Shown: piece by piece, positions 1 to 7,068 of the stretch | Layout: each line of letters opens with the position of its first letter | Numbering within the stretch: position 1 is the stretch's first letter | From: Pseudomonadota bacterium | Lineage (GTDB): Bacteria > Pseudomonadota > Alphaproteobacteria > Rhodospirillales > Casp-alpha2 | Assembly: GCA_027624235.1 (NCBI GenBank) | Contig: JAQBYB010000028.1 | Coordinates: forward strand, 1-32,799 | Direction: 5' to 3' | Length of the DNA: 32,799 nucleotides | Notes under the pieces: generated by a model | Seen by the model: only the letters and a program-made list of their open reading frames with translations | Databases searched by the model: none | Told to the model about the DNA's origin: nothing | Translations under genes and position numbers: made by a program

Positions 1-1
1 T

Positions 2-21
2 TGATTCTTATAGCAGAATCA
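2..21. repeat. Small inverted repeat at window edge
   Basis: Seven-base perfect arms TGATTCT and AGAATCA flank a six-base loop. No T-run follows on either strand, so it is not a convincing intrinsic terminator. It lies downstream of the protease gene that ends at 74 and may belong to the 3' end of a gene outside the window. Confidence 0.3.
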
Positions 22-73
22 GCCAAGAATATCACCAAATCTGTGATCTATATGGGAAATAGGGGATTAAAGC

Positions 74-808
74 TTATGGGTGAAGGACCATCCTTTCACG
101 GCTGACCTCATAGCCTGATAAACGGCTAAGGAAGCTCATGCCCAACAGAGACCGACTCATCGGTGCGCCGTTGACGGACGCACGGACCTCGGCAAGGGAG
201 AGCGGACCAATGGAGATCCGGTTCAGACGTACCGGCGCCCCCTTAACCATCCCATTGGCAGTACGATAGGCACGCGTATAGTCCAAGGCGTTGACATTAA
301 GCCCAAGGCGCTCGGCATCCCTGGGACTGAGGACCACATCGCTGGCGCCGGTATCAACCAGAAACCGAATGGGCACACCGCTGTCCAGACTCCCGGATGC
401 TCCCCTCAGCACGACCATGGCCTCGACCACGAAATGGCCGCTTTGATCGGCGCGAATGCTAACGGCGCCACCGGAAACCTCGATGCCGCTTGAGGGCATC
501 AATTCCCCTAAAAGCCGGTCCTTGAAGTTGGCAAGCTCAAACCGGTAGCTGTATCCGGTGAACACAACGACAGCAATCGCCATCCACGCCAGAACGCTTC
601 GCAGAAAAAGACCGGGAGGCGTGCGGCGATGGTAGAGGATGGCGCTCCCGCCCAGGAAAGCCAGCACCACCAACCCATGAACGAGGCTGATCTTTCCATC
701 CCCATCCATGGCCTCCGGGAATCGATCAATCAGATAAACAATCGCCAGCACCGTCAACCCTGCCGCCGCAAGCGCTATAAGCCAGATAACACGGGGTGTA
801 TTCATCAT
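74..808 (-). CDS. Membrane-anchored retropepsin-like aspartic protease (clan AA)
   Basis: A 244-residue protein with three hydrophobic segments at about residues 8-26, 42-60 and 70-88, followed by a soluble domain. The soluble part carries VDTGAS at 151-156, the single-copy Asp-Thr-Gly active site of retropepsin-like enzymes (catalytic Asp152). A hydrophobic LLGMSFL follows at 221-227, where this family has its conserved Leu-Leu-Gly motif. One active site per chain implies a homodimer. The layout matches the alphaproteobacterial TIGR02281 group of clan AA proteases, whose substrates are mostly unknown. The gene starts with tandem ATG ATG and has no clear ribosome site, so the start could be at 808 or 805. 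No link to sulfur metabolism is evident. Confidence 0.82.
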   Translation of the reverse strand: MMNTPRVIWLIALAAAGLTVLAIVYLIDRFPEAMDGDGKISLVHGLVVLAFLGGSAILYHRRTPPGLFLRSVLAWMAIAVVVFTGYSYRFELANFKDRLLGELMPSSGIEVSGGAVSIRADQSGHFVVEAMVVLRGASGSLDSGVPIRFLVDTGASDVVLSPRDAERLGLNVNALDYTRAYRTANGMVKGAPVRLNRISIGPLSLAEVRASVNGAPMSRSLLGMSFLSRLSGYEVSRERMVLHP

Positions 809-838
809 TGAAATAGAAAAGACCGCCCGTCCGGGGTC

Positions 839-997
839 CTACTCAGCGCCATTGCTTTCGGGGATTTCGGACTTGTCACTTTTCCGCTGGCATATCGCCA
901 ATGATAGCTTGGCGGCCCCCCAGACGATCCCCATGATCACCGCCGCCAGAGAGAGAATTTTCATATAAGCCAAAGATAGGCCCAAGGCGAATTCCAT
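839..997 (-). CDS. Small single-pass membrane protein, 52 aa
   Basis: A short ATG frame of 52 codons runs from 997 to a TAG at 839. Residues 4-37 are largely hydrophobic (one membrane helix, roughly 13-30), followed by a charged tail rich in Lys, Ser and Glu. It sits 30 bp upstream of the protease gene on the same strand, so the two may be co-transcribed. The ribosome site is weak (AAAAGGG about 8 bases ahead). I do not recognise a family. The evidence is position, a clean hydrophobic/charged pattern and the absence of any other gene here. Confidence 0.5.
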   Translation of the reverse strand: MEFALGLSLAYMKILSLAAVIMGIVWGAAKLSLAICQRKSDKSEIPESNGAE

Positions 998-1043
998 GAC
1001 CGTGCCCTTTTCTTTTCATCGCTGACGTGGACTTGGGTACGAG

Positions 1044-1481
1044 CTACTCGTCAAACTTGAGGTATTTATCCAAAAATAGATCCCTGTCGGCTTCGTTCTC
1101 GAACATGACCTTCAGGTGTTTAATGACCATATCATCATCAATTGTCTGAAGAACGACCTGGCAATCGCTTTTGCAGTGATCCACAAGCCAGTCTTCAATG
1201 GTGTTGATCGACCCCGTGGTTTTACAGGTGACCTCAAGAGCCATGCTCCTGCGGTCTACCCGATTCCGGCGGCCCTGCGTCTCCCGTCTCTCCCCGCCTT
1301 CGGCACCCTCATCGGCTTGACGCCGGTCCTCTTCGGAACGCCGGGGGGAATTGTCCTCACGATAGTCGCTTGGTAAAAAGCGATTTCCTGGACCGACTCT
1401 GGCAGTCGCATCGTCAGCCTTTTCTCCTCCTTCGGCTGAATCTAGATCATCATCCACAACGTATTTCCCGAATAATAACAA
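1044..1481 (-). CDS. Hypothetical protein with charged low-complexity N-terminal half
   Basis: A 145-residue frame I do not recognise. Residues 10-80 are a low-complexity, charged stretch with several Arg-Arg pairs (RRSEEDRR, RRETQGRR, RVDRR). Residues 80-145 look like a small folded domain with two cysteines separated by short spacing (about 86 and 104-108) and an acidic C-terminus. The longest reading starts with TTG at 1481 without a ribosome site; a GTG eight codons further in is an alternative, so the start is uncertain. It follows the receiver protein on the same strand after an 84-bp gap containing two direct copies of GGCTCCGGC. Confidence 0.5.
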   Translation of the reverse strand: MLLFGKYVVDDDLDSAEGGEKADDATARVGPGNRFLPSDYREDNSPRRSEEDRRQADEGAEGGERRETQGRRNRVDRRSMALEVTCKTTGSINTIEDWLVDHCKSDCQVVLQTIDDDMVIKHLKVMFENEADRDLFLDKYLKFDE

Positions 1482-1565
1482 GTGATTCTATACATAATAC
1501 TTAATTTTTTAGGGCCAACAAGGCTCCGGCAAAGAATCAACCTTGCAGGGGGGCTCCGGCAGCGC

Positions 1566-1931
1566 CTAGATCGCCGTTTCACTCCCGGTGACACAATCAA
1601 CCGCCCCAATCAGGGCCGACATTCGGAACGGCTTGACGAGAGAACGGCAAGCGCCAAGTTTTTCCATCGAATGGAGATAGGGCTTATAGGCGGAGATCGC
1701 AATAACGGGCGTTCCCGGGGCCAACTCATGGATCATTTTCATGGTTTCAGCACCCTCGCCTTCATCCATGACCACATCGGTAATGACTAAATCGGGACGA
1801 TGGTTTTTAAACGCCTTCAGGCCTTCATTTCCGTTTGAAGCCTGGGTTACCACATGCCCCACCGCTTCAAGGCCCAGGCGAACCTCATCGCGAAATGGCG
1901 CATTGTCATCAATCAGAAGTATTGTAGCCAT
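1566..1931 (-). CDS. Stand-alone response regulator receiver protein (CheY-like)
   Basis: A 121-residue single receiver domain with no output domain. All diagnostic residues are present: acidic pair Asp8-Asp9, phospho-acceptor Asp52 (TDVVMDEGEG), Ser80 in the switch position, and Lys100 followed by cis-Pro101 (LVKPF). It would be phosphorylated by a histidine kinase that is not in the window. I chose the ATG at 1931. A TTG three codons earlier (1940) has AAAAGG four bases ahead, so it cannot be excluded. Being a lone receiver it should act by protein-protein contact. It opens a minus-strand run of genes, and the 193 bp between it and the next plus-strand gene must hold divergent promoters. 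Confidence 0.85.
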   Translation of the reverse strand: MATILLIDDNAPFRDEVRLGLEAVGHVVTQASNGNEGLKAFKNHRPDLVITDVVMDEGEGAETMKMIHELAPGTPVIAISAYKPYLHSMEKLGACRSLVKPFRMSALIGAVDCVTGSETAI

Positions 1932-2124
1932 CAGTAACAATGGGCCTTTTCATCTGAACAAATCCATTCAAATCATCTCACACCCTATCACAACATATCA
2001 ATTGTCCGTGAATGGCTTTTAAAATCCCACAGATGGTCTGTTCTTCATTCCTCATTTATTATCCCTTCCATACCCCCCGCCGAATGATATGCTTGGCAAA
2101 GAAACCGATGAATGAGGAGCCCCC

Positions 2125-2451
2125 ATGCCTCAAGATAGCGATGCCCGAATCAATCATTTCCTCAAGGAAGTGGAACAGGCCATTCAGGTCGCTAATCGCG
2201 AAATTCTCTCACAGCGGCTACCAGCGATCACCAAAGAGAATATTCTGCCATTAGCGATCTCGGTGGCGAGACTGCGCGCCCAATATCTGGCCGAGGCATT
2301 CAGAATGGCCAAAGACGGCGCCGGCGAAGCCCCCGGTGAGGCCGAATTAAATTCCCTGAAACGCCTCCGCGAAATGTATGGGGAAGCCCGGGAAGCCTTT
2401 GACGCCCTTATCCACGTCATCGACCGCGGCTATGTGGAGCTTGGAGAATAA
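2125..2451 (+). CDS. Small conserved-looking helical protein, function unknown
   Basis: A 108-residue, cysteine-free and mostly helical-looking protein with alternating charged and hydrophobic residues, ending in a Tyr-Val-Glu-Leu-Gly-Glu tail. GAGGAG lies about 6 bases upstream of the ATG, which supports the start. No signal peptide or membrane segment is visible. I do not recognise a family. It precedes the Flp pilin gene by 61 bp, with a stem-loop in between. Confidence 0.6.
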   Translation: MPQDSDARINHFLKEVEQAIQVANREILSQRLPAITKENILPLAISVARLRAQYLAEAFRMAKDGAGEAPGEAELNSLKRLREMYGEAREAFDALIHVIDRGYVELGE

Positions 2452-2458
2452 TCCTTTC

Positions 2459-2492
2459 CTAAGCCGCCGAAAAACTGAAATCGACGGCTTAG
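2459..2492 (+). promoter_or_regulatory. Stem-loop between hypothetical gene and pilin gene
   Basis: Arms CTAAGCCG (2459-2466) and CGGCTTAG (2485-2492) are perfectly complementary. Inside them CGA and TCG add three more pairs across one mismatch, leaving a ten-base loop. No T-run follows, so it is not a classical terminator. It sits about 20 bases upstream of the pilin start and could protect or separate the pilin message. Confidence 0.4.
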
Positions 2493-2512
2493 CCTGGACA
2501 AGGATATTAGCA

Positions 2513-2686
2513 ATGAGACGTATTATTAAAAGGCTGAATAATAATGAATCGGGCGCGACAGCCATTGAATACGCCCTGATCGCGACGCTGGTCGTCGTTG
2601 TTATCATCGGCGCCTTGAACCTTCTCTCCGGAGACTTGAGCAATACGTTCAACACCGTTTCCAATACCGTAGCCACTGCAATCTGA
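2513..2686 (+). CDS. flp: Flp/Fap-type pilin (type IVb prepilin)
   Basis: A 57-residue protein with a short basic leader ending in Ser-Gly14, then ATAIEYALIA and a continuous hydrophobic helix up to about residue 38. Glu at +5 and Tyr at +6 after the Gly are the Flp prepilin hallmark recognised by TadV-type peptidases. AAGGA lies about 9 bases ahead of the ATG at 2513. Upstream in-frame codons exist, but the leader length and ribosome site favour this start. No tad/cpa assembly genes are in the window, so it must rely on a machine encoded elsewhere. The stop is only 15 bp before fccB, which suggests co-transcription. Confidence 0.88.
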   Translation: MRRIIKRLNNNESGATAIEYALIATLVVVVIIGALNLLSGDLSNTFNTVSNTVATAI

Positions 2687-2701
2687 TACGCGGAGAGCCT
2701 T

Positions 2702-3994
2702 ATGAAACCGTTCACACGCCGGAAATTCGGAAAACTGGCAGGAGCCGCCGCAACCACCATCATCGGTCGGGGATTATGGCCAGGGCCGGCCCTAGGCAGG
2801 ACCACGGGTAAACCCAAACCAAAAGCCGTCATTATCGGCGGCGGCGCCAGTGGGGCCACCGCCGCACGGCGTCTTGCGGAAGACTTCCAGGGTATCGACG
2901 TCACCCTCATCGAAGCCAACAGGCAGTACACCGCCTGTTTTTTCGCCAGTCGCTATTTGGGCGGCATCAGGACGCTGGCGGACATCACCCACGGATATGG
3001 CAACCTTGCCGCCAACCACGCCGTCACTGTCATCAACGCCGCCGCGACCGCCATTGATGGTGATAAGAAGGCGGTTATTTTAGGTAACCGAACCCGCATC
3101 GAATACGACCGGCTGATCGTGGCGCCCGGAATCGATATGAAATTCGATTTGATTGACGGTTATGACGAAAAAACCACCGATTTGTTTCCCCACGCCTATA
3201 AGGCCGACACCCAGATTTCGATCCTGAAAAGGCAACTGGAGGCGATGGATGACGGCGGTGTTTTCGCCATTTCCTCCCCATCCCGGCCCTATCGCTGTCC
3301 GCCGGCGCCTTATGAACGCGCCGCCATGGCCGCTTTCTACCTGAAAAAGCACAAACCCCGTTCCAAGATCCAGATTTTGGACAGCAAGAATGAATTTCCG
3401 ATGTCGGAAGTCATGAATGAGGTTTGGGGAAAATTATACCCCGGCATGATTGAATGGATACCGGCGGAATTCGGTGGAAAAATCAAGGCCGTCGATGTTA
3501 AGGGCAAGACCCTGATCAGCAGTGAGGAACGGTTCACCGCCGATGTCCTCAATATCATCCCCGATCAACACGCCGGGCGCATCGCCCAGGTTTCCGGCTT
3601 GGCGGGTAAGAACGGCTGGTGCCCGATCCACGCCAGTACCTTCGAATCCCGGCTCGTCCCCGGCATTCATGTGGTCGGTGACGCTATCGACCCGGGCGAC
3701 ATGTCTAAATCCGCGTTTTCGGCTAACTCCCAGGCGCGGGCCTGCGCCGCCGCCGTCGGGGCGGCGCTGACCGGAAGCAAAGCCGTCGAATCGCCGCTTA
3801 CCAATACCTGCTTCTTCATGGTTGCCGAGGATCACGGCCTCAAACTGGGCGGTACCTACAAGGCGACGCCGGCAGGCCTCACCGGCCTCACCGGATATTT
3901 GAGTCAGGTCGGCGAGAACGTGGGCACCCGAAAACAGACCGCCCGCGACGGAGACGCCTGGTACGCAGCAGTCACTAAGGAAATGTTTTCCTAG
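2702..3994 (+). CDS. fccB: Flavocytochrome c sulfide dehydrogenase, flavoprotein subunit (FccB/SoxF)
   Basis: A 430-residue periplasmic FAD protein. The N-terminus has a twin-arginine signal (TRRKFGKLAG, 5-14), then the dinucleotide-binding glycines GGGASG (46-51). Cys79 in the Tyr-Thr-Ala-Cys context corresponds to the cysteine that binds FAD covalently in FccB. Cys199 (YRCPPAPYERA) and Cys370 (NTCFF) match the redox-active pair that attacks sulfide. The C-terminal part is the FCSD flavin-binding domain. The expected reaction is sulfide oxidation to persulfide or sulfur with electrons passed to a cytochrome c. No FccA or SoxE cytochrome gene is adjacent, so the partner must be elsewhere or be a soluble cytochrome. 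A GGAGAG ribosome site precedes the ATG. Confidence 0.92.
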   Translation: MKPFTRRKFGKLAGAAATTIIGRGLWPGPALGRTTGKPKPKAVIIGGGASGATAARRLAEDFQGIDVTLIEANRQYTACFFASRYLGGIRTLADITHGYGNLAANHAVTVINAAATAIDGDKKAVILGNRTRIEYDRLIVAPGIDMKFDLIDGYDEKTTDLFPHAYKADTQISILKRQLEAMDDGGVFAISSPSRPYRCPPAPYERAAMAAFYLKKHKPRSKIQILDSKNEFPMSEVMNEVWGKLYPGMIEWIPAEFGGKIKAVDVKGKTLISSEERFTADVLNIIPDQHAGRIAQVSGLAGKNGWCPIHASTFESRLVPGIHVVGDAIDPGDMSKSAFSANSQARACAAAVGAALTGSKAVESPLTNTCFFMVAEDHGLKLGGTYKATPAGLTGLTGYLSQVGENVGTRKQTARDGDAWYAAVTKEMFS

Positions 3995-4043
3995 GGTTTC
4001 CGACAAGGGTAATCCCTTAGAGACAAATACCGTCGAAAATGGT

Positions 4044-4064
4044 ACAAGCTAGGCTTGTTTTTTT
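4044..4064 (+). terminator. Probable intrinsic terminator after fccB
   Basis: Inverted repeat ACAAGC-TAG-GCTTGT (4044-4058) is followed directly by a run of T (4058-4064), about 50 bp after the fccB stop. The stem is short with three A/T pairs, so termination may be partial and soxS could still receive read-through. Confidence 0.45.
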
Positions 4065-4087
4065 ACCGTTTTTATTGGTCGGTTTTT

Positions 4088-4510
4088 ATGCGCTCGATAT
4101 TCCTTGCGTTTGCTCTGATGGTTGCAGCCTCGCCGGCGTTTTCGGCGAGTGAACTCGTTATGTTTAATTCATCCTCATGCACTTGGTGCGAATTATGGGA
4201 AGATGAAGTCGGCGTCATTTACGAAAAAACCGACGAAGGGAAAAACCTTCCCCTCCGGCGCGTCTCTGTTCATGATGAGCGGCCTGTCGATCTGGAAAAA
4301 TTGAAGGGCGTCATGTTCACGCCGACCTTCGTGCTTCTCAACAACGGCCGTGAAATCGGGCGGATTATCGGCTATCCCGGCGAAGCCCACTTTTGGGGCC
4401 TGTTGGACGAACTCTTCGTCAAATTGGGAGCCTCCATCCAGGGCTGCAAGCATACTCAACAAATGGCGCGGTCCCAGTCCGCGCCGACATCCACTAACGC
4501 GACATGCTGA
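4088..4510 (+). CDS. soxS: Periplasmic thioredoxin-like protein SoxS
   Basis: A 140-residue exported protein. It has a cleavable signal peptide (residues 1-20, ending Phe-Ser-Ala), redox motif CTWC at 31-34 and a cis-proline loop Thr-Pro-Thr at 78-80. The stretch Tyr-Glu-Lys-Thr-Asp-Glu-Gly-Lys followed by Pro-Leu-Arg-Arg-Val (45-59) is typical of SoxS, the periplasmic thiol-disulfide oxidoreductase that keeps SoxYZ active. Two further cysteines (120 and the last residue 140) are unusual. A TTG 11 codons upstream is possible, but it overlaps the terminator stem, and the ATG gives a clean signal peptide. It overlaps the next gene by 7 bp, implying translational coupling. Confidence 0.8.
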   Translation: MRSIFLAFALMVAASPAFSASELVMFNSSSCTWCELWEDEVGVIYEKTDEGKNLPLRRVSVHDERPVDLEKLKGVMFTPTFVLLNNGREIGRIIGYPGEAHFWGLLDELFVKLGASIQGCKHTQQMARSQSAPTSTNATC

Positions 4511-5004
4511 ACCGCTTTTTAGCCGCCGGGGCCGTTCTGGCGGCATTGTCCTCGCCCGTCCAGGCCCAGGAAGGCGCCTTGATTACCTTCAAGACCCTGA
4601 CCCTGGAGGCGGCGACAGCGCTGGCCCAGGGGGCGCTCGCCGAATGCCGCAAGCGTGGATTTCAGGTCGGGGTCGTGGTCGTTGATCGCGGCGGCAACGT
4701 CCAGGTGATGCTGAGAGATCGCTTCGCCGGGCCCCATACCACGGAAGCCTCCCGGCGCAAGGCGTGGACCGCCGTCAGTTTTCGCACCGATACCCAGTCC
4801 ATGGCCACGTTAACGCAACCGGGTGAATTGACCTCCGGAACCCGCCACATCCCCGGCGCCTTGATGCTGGGTGGCGGTGTCCCGATTGAAGCCGGTGGGA
4901 CTATTGTCGGCGGTGTCGGCGTTTCCGGCGCCCCCGGCGGCGATTCCGATGATGCCTGCGCCCGCGCCGGCATCGAAGCTATTGTCGACAAACTCGAATT
5001 TTAA
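4504..5004 (+). CDS. Secreted HbpS/GlcG-family (DUF336) protein, putative haem-binding
   Basis: A 166-residue protein with a signal peptide (1-22, ending Ala-Gln-Ala) and a single GlcG/HbpS domain. Visible family signatures are VVVVDRGGN (57-65), a His-Thr-Thr-Glu-Ala-Ser segment (78-83), MLGGGVPI (121-128) and the glycine-rich GVGVSGAPGG (137-146). HbpS relatives bind haem or sense redox state outside the membrane. Members occur in sulfur-oxidation gene neighbourhoods, but no enzymatic role is established. It begins within the end of soxS and is followed by a 215-bp gap before the repressor gene. The position suggests a periplasmic accessory to Sox cytochromes, which is inference. Confidence 0.82.
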   Translation: MLNRFLAAGAVLAALSSPVQAQEGALITFKTLTLEAATALAQGALAECRKRGFQVGVVVVDRGGNVQVMLRDRFAGPHTTEASRRKAWTAVSFRTDTQSMATLTQPGELTSGTRHIPGALMLGGGVPIEAGGTIVGGVGVSGAPGGDSDDACARAGIEAIVDKLEF

Positions 5005-5077
5005 CTTTTTAGCCCTCATTCGCGAATGCCAGGCCGCAGGCCATTGATGGTTCTGTGCCCGCCATCCTATTATACTA

Positions 5078-5093
5078 ATTTTAATCGTAAAAT
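5078..5093. promoter_or_regulatory. AT-rich dyad upstream of the ArsR-type repressor gene
   Basis: Within the 215-bp gap 5005-5219 lies ATTTTA-ATCG-TAAAAT, a perfect six-base dyad inside an otherwise AT-rich tract. It is about 130 bp ahead of the repressor start and is a candidate autoregulatory operator or promoter region. AT-rich tracts make short dyads fairly likely by chance. Confidence 0.35.
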
Positions 5094-5219
5094 AATGTTT
5101 TCTACATTTATTAGTGCCATAATTTGTGGCAATTACCATCTTTTTCAGCTATACAGCTTATAGGCGGACGATCACCGTCTGACGGGGGCAATGGCAAGAC
5201 TGAGGGTGGGCGTCAAGTC

Positions 5220-5573
5220 ATGAAAGATATTTCTGAAATCCATGAAAACGCGGAGCGCGCCAGCACCTTCCTGAAGGGGCTGGCCAATGAAACCCGTCTG
5301 GTGATCCTTTGCGCCCTTGCCGAAGGCGAGAGAAACGTCGGCGATCTTGAGAATATCCTCGGCATCCGGCAGCCGACCCTGTCGCAGCAATTGGCGCGGC
5401 TTCGAGCCGACGGCATGGTCGCAACGCGGCGTGAGAAAAAGCAGATATATTACAGCTTGGCCAGCGACGAGGCCGAGTTGGTCCTGGGACTGGTTTTTGA
5501 GTTGTTCTGCACCGGCGGAAACATGGAACTCGAACGCAAAACACCCGCGTCAGCTGGCGCTGAAGCGGCCTAG
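5220..5573 (+). CDS. sqrR: ArsR-family repressor of the SqrR/BigR persulfide-sensing type
   Basis: A 117-residue winged-helix protein with ArsR-type recognition region QPTLSQQLARLRADGMV (51-67) and wing TRREKKQIYYSL (69-80). Two cysteines, Cys31 (VILCALAEGE) and Cys97 (ELFCTGG), sit exactly where the SqrR/BigR/YgaV group has the pair that forms a polysulfide bridge and releases DNA. Metal-binding ArsR motifs are absent. It plays the role called SoxR (ArsR type) in other Sox loci. The ATG at 5220 is favoured by GAGGG upstream and by family length; a longer frame from 5124 is unlikely. The gene converges on soxW, and the two stops overlap by 4 bp. Confidence 0.87.
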   Translation: MKDISEIHENAERASTFLKGLANETRLVILCALAEGERNVGDLENILGIRQPTLSQQLARLRADGMVATRREKKQIYYSLASDEAELVLGLVFELFCTGGNMELERKTPASAGAEAA

Positions 5574-6196
5574 ATCTTCCCGCTTTTAAGAGCCTTCATC
5601 TTGGCTTTCAGGAAGTTGCGGTAATTCCCATCCACATATCCCTTATTGCGCACGTATTCAAACATGGTCAGAAAGTGGAGTGGCCGGAAATACCCGGCCA
5701 TGCGGGCGACCTCGACAATCTTCCCGGTATTTCCCTGAGCCGCTTTCGGGTCTTCGGCAAAAAATTGAACCGTCGGTGAGAAACGAACCTTAAGGCGTTT
5801 GGCCAGATCGCGTTCAGAACTGACCTTGCCGTTGAAATCCGTGACATCGCGCCCGCCTCGGACATCCAATTGCAGGATTTCAAAATTCTCTTTGATGAAA
5901 TCGCGTATCTCAGGCACGGCAAAGTTTACAAGATGCGTCTCCCGGCAATAGGGACAGCCATCCAGCTCCCATATAACGGCGAAATTCTTGCCCTTCCCGC
6001 GGGCTTCCTCCAGATCATCCTTCAACTCAAGAAAGCTATCCAAGAACCACGGCTCCGTGTACATGCCGTCTCTGGTTAGCCGGGGGGCTTCGGCAGCAGT
6101 CGCTATCCGCACGGTTCCGGCGCCGGCCAACAGGCCCCCGGCTCCAGACAACACGCCAACGGCGGCCCAATGATTGAAAAGTCGCCTTGATATCAT
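5570..6196 (-). CDS. soxW: SoxW-like periplasmic thioredoxin
   Basis: A 208-residue exported thioredoxin-fold protein. The N-terminus has Ser-Arg-Arg-Leu-Phe and a hydrophobic stretch ending Ala-Ala-Glu (to about 36), so export is by Tat or Sec. The redox motif is CPYC (81-84), with a cis-Pro loop Ser-Pro-Thr (140-142). SoxW is thought to receive electrons from the membrane protein SoxV and pass them to Sox proteins; soxV lies 0.9 kb away on the same strand. A paralogue of the same layout lies at 31996-32631 beyond the dsr operon. The 111-bp gap to the next plus-strand gene is AT-rich and must hold divergent promoters; a TATAAT at 6271 could be a plus-strand -10 box. Confidence 0.85.
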   Translation of the reverse strand: MISRRLFNHWAAVGVLSGAGGLLAGAGTVRIATAAEAPRLTRDGMYTEPWFLDSFLELKDDLEEARGKGKNFAVIWELDGCPYCRETHLVNFAVPEIRDFIKENFEILQLDVRGGRDVTDFNGKVSSERDLAKRLKVRFSPTVQFFAEDPKAAQGNTGKIVEVARMAGYFRPLHFLTMFEYVRNKGYVDGNYRNFLKAKMKALKSGKI

Positions 6197-6307
6197 TTTG
6201 AATGCCTCATCGTAACAAAGAATAACAACCCAAAAAGAAATATAACAAATTATAGAAGTAGAATATGTATTATAATCGCTTTTGTACCGTTTTTTGAAAC
6301 TTTAGAA

Positions 6308-7051
6308 ATGGCCTTCTTTTCAATGCTCAGATTGATATTCACGTTAGTGCTTTGCGCTGCTTTTCTCGGGCCCGCTCCGAAAGCCCGCAGTGCCCCGATC
6401 CACGACTTCAACAATGCCGTCTTCACCGCCTATGGGCATTACCGCGAAGCGTTGTTTTATCTCCAAACCGGTAATGCACAAGTCGCCTCGTTTGAACTGG
6501 AAGAAATGGCCGTCCGTTGGCGGGCCATCGTCGAGAGATTCGCGAAATCACCACCCGGTGTCTTTTCCGCCGATCCGACTTGGCAGGAGACCCTTATGGA
6601 CATCGAAAAGAGGACCGCAGCCGGCCTGGAGACGGCTATCAACAACGATGCCGAGGCGGCAAAAAAACACTTAGGTCCGATTCGCAAAATTCTTTCGGAA
6701 CTGCGCCACCGCAATGGCGTCATCAATTTTTCCGATTATGTCGATAAAGCCAACGCTGCCTTTGATGAACTGTTTGAATTCCGCAGAAATCCGCCAGACT
6801 TCAACTCTCTGGAACAACTGAATAAATTGCGCCGGATAGTGGCGATAACGACTCATTTTTACGAATTAAGCCAAGACAACGCGCCCACGGCCATTCGCAA
6901 CAACCCGGAATTCAAGCGGCTGATGGAAACCAGCCTTTATTCTCTAAACCGGATTTGGGTGGCTATCGACGAAAAGAGGGAAGACCTCCTTATCAGTACT
7001 CTGCGTGGCTTAAGTTCGTCGAACCGGATACTGTTCCTGCGCTTCGGTTGA
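6308..7051 (+). CDS. Exported helical protein of unknown function in the sox locus
   Basis: A 247-residue protein with a signal peptide (about 1-29, ending Ala-Arg-Ser-Ala). The mature part is mostly helical, with an early motif Tyr-His...Tyr-Arg-Glu-Ala and aromatic-rich helices. Its size and helical pattern recall four-helix-bundle or cytochrome c556-like proteins, but it has no CxxCH haem site and its only cysteine is in the signal peptide. I do not recognise a family. It lies alone on the plus strand between divergent soxW and convergent soxV, with only 17 bp to the soxV stop. The start could also be the ATG at 6323. Confidence 0.72.
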   Translation: MAFFSMLRLIFTLVLCAAFLGPAPKARSAPIHDFNNAVFTAYGHYREALFYLQTGNAQVASFELEEMAVRWRAIVERFAKSPPGVFSADPTWQETLMDIEKRTAAGLETAINNDAEAAKKHLGPIRKILSELRHRNGVINFSDYVDKANAAFDELFEFRRNPPDFNSLEQLNKLRRIVAITTHFYELSQDNAPTAIRNNPEFKRLMETSLYSLNRIWVAIDEKREDLLISTLRGLSSSNRILFLRFG

Positions 7052-7068
7052 GAATCTCCTAGGGGGAT

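Noticed and set aside
1525-1560. Two GGCTCCGGC direct copies after the receiver gene as a terminator
   Set aside because: They are direct, not inverted, and no T-run follows on the coding strand; probably chance or a minor repeat.
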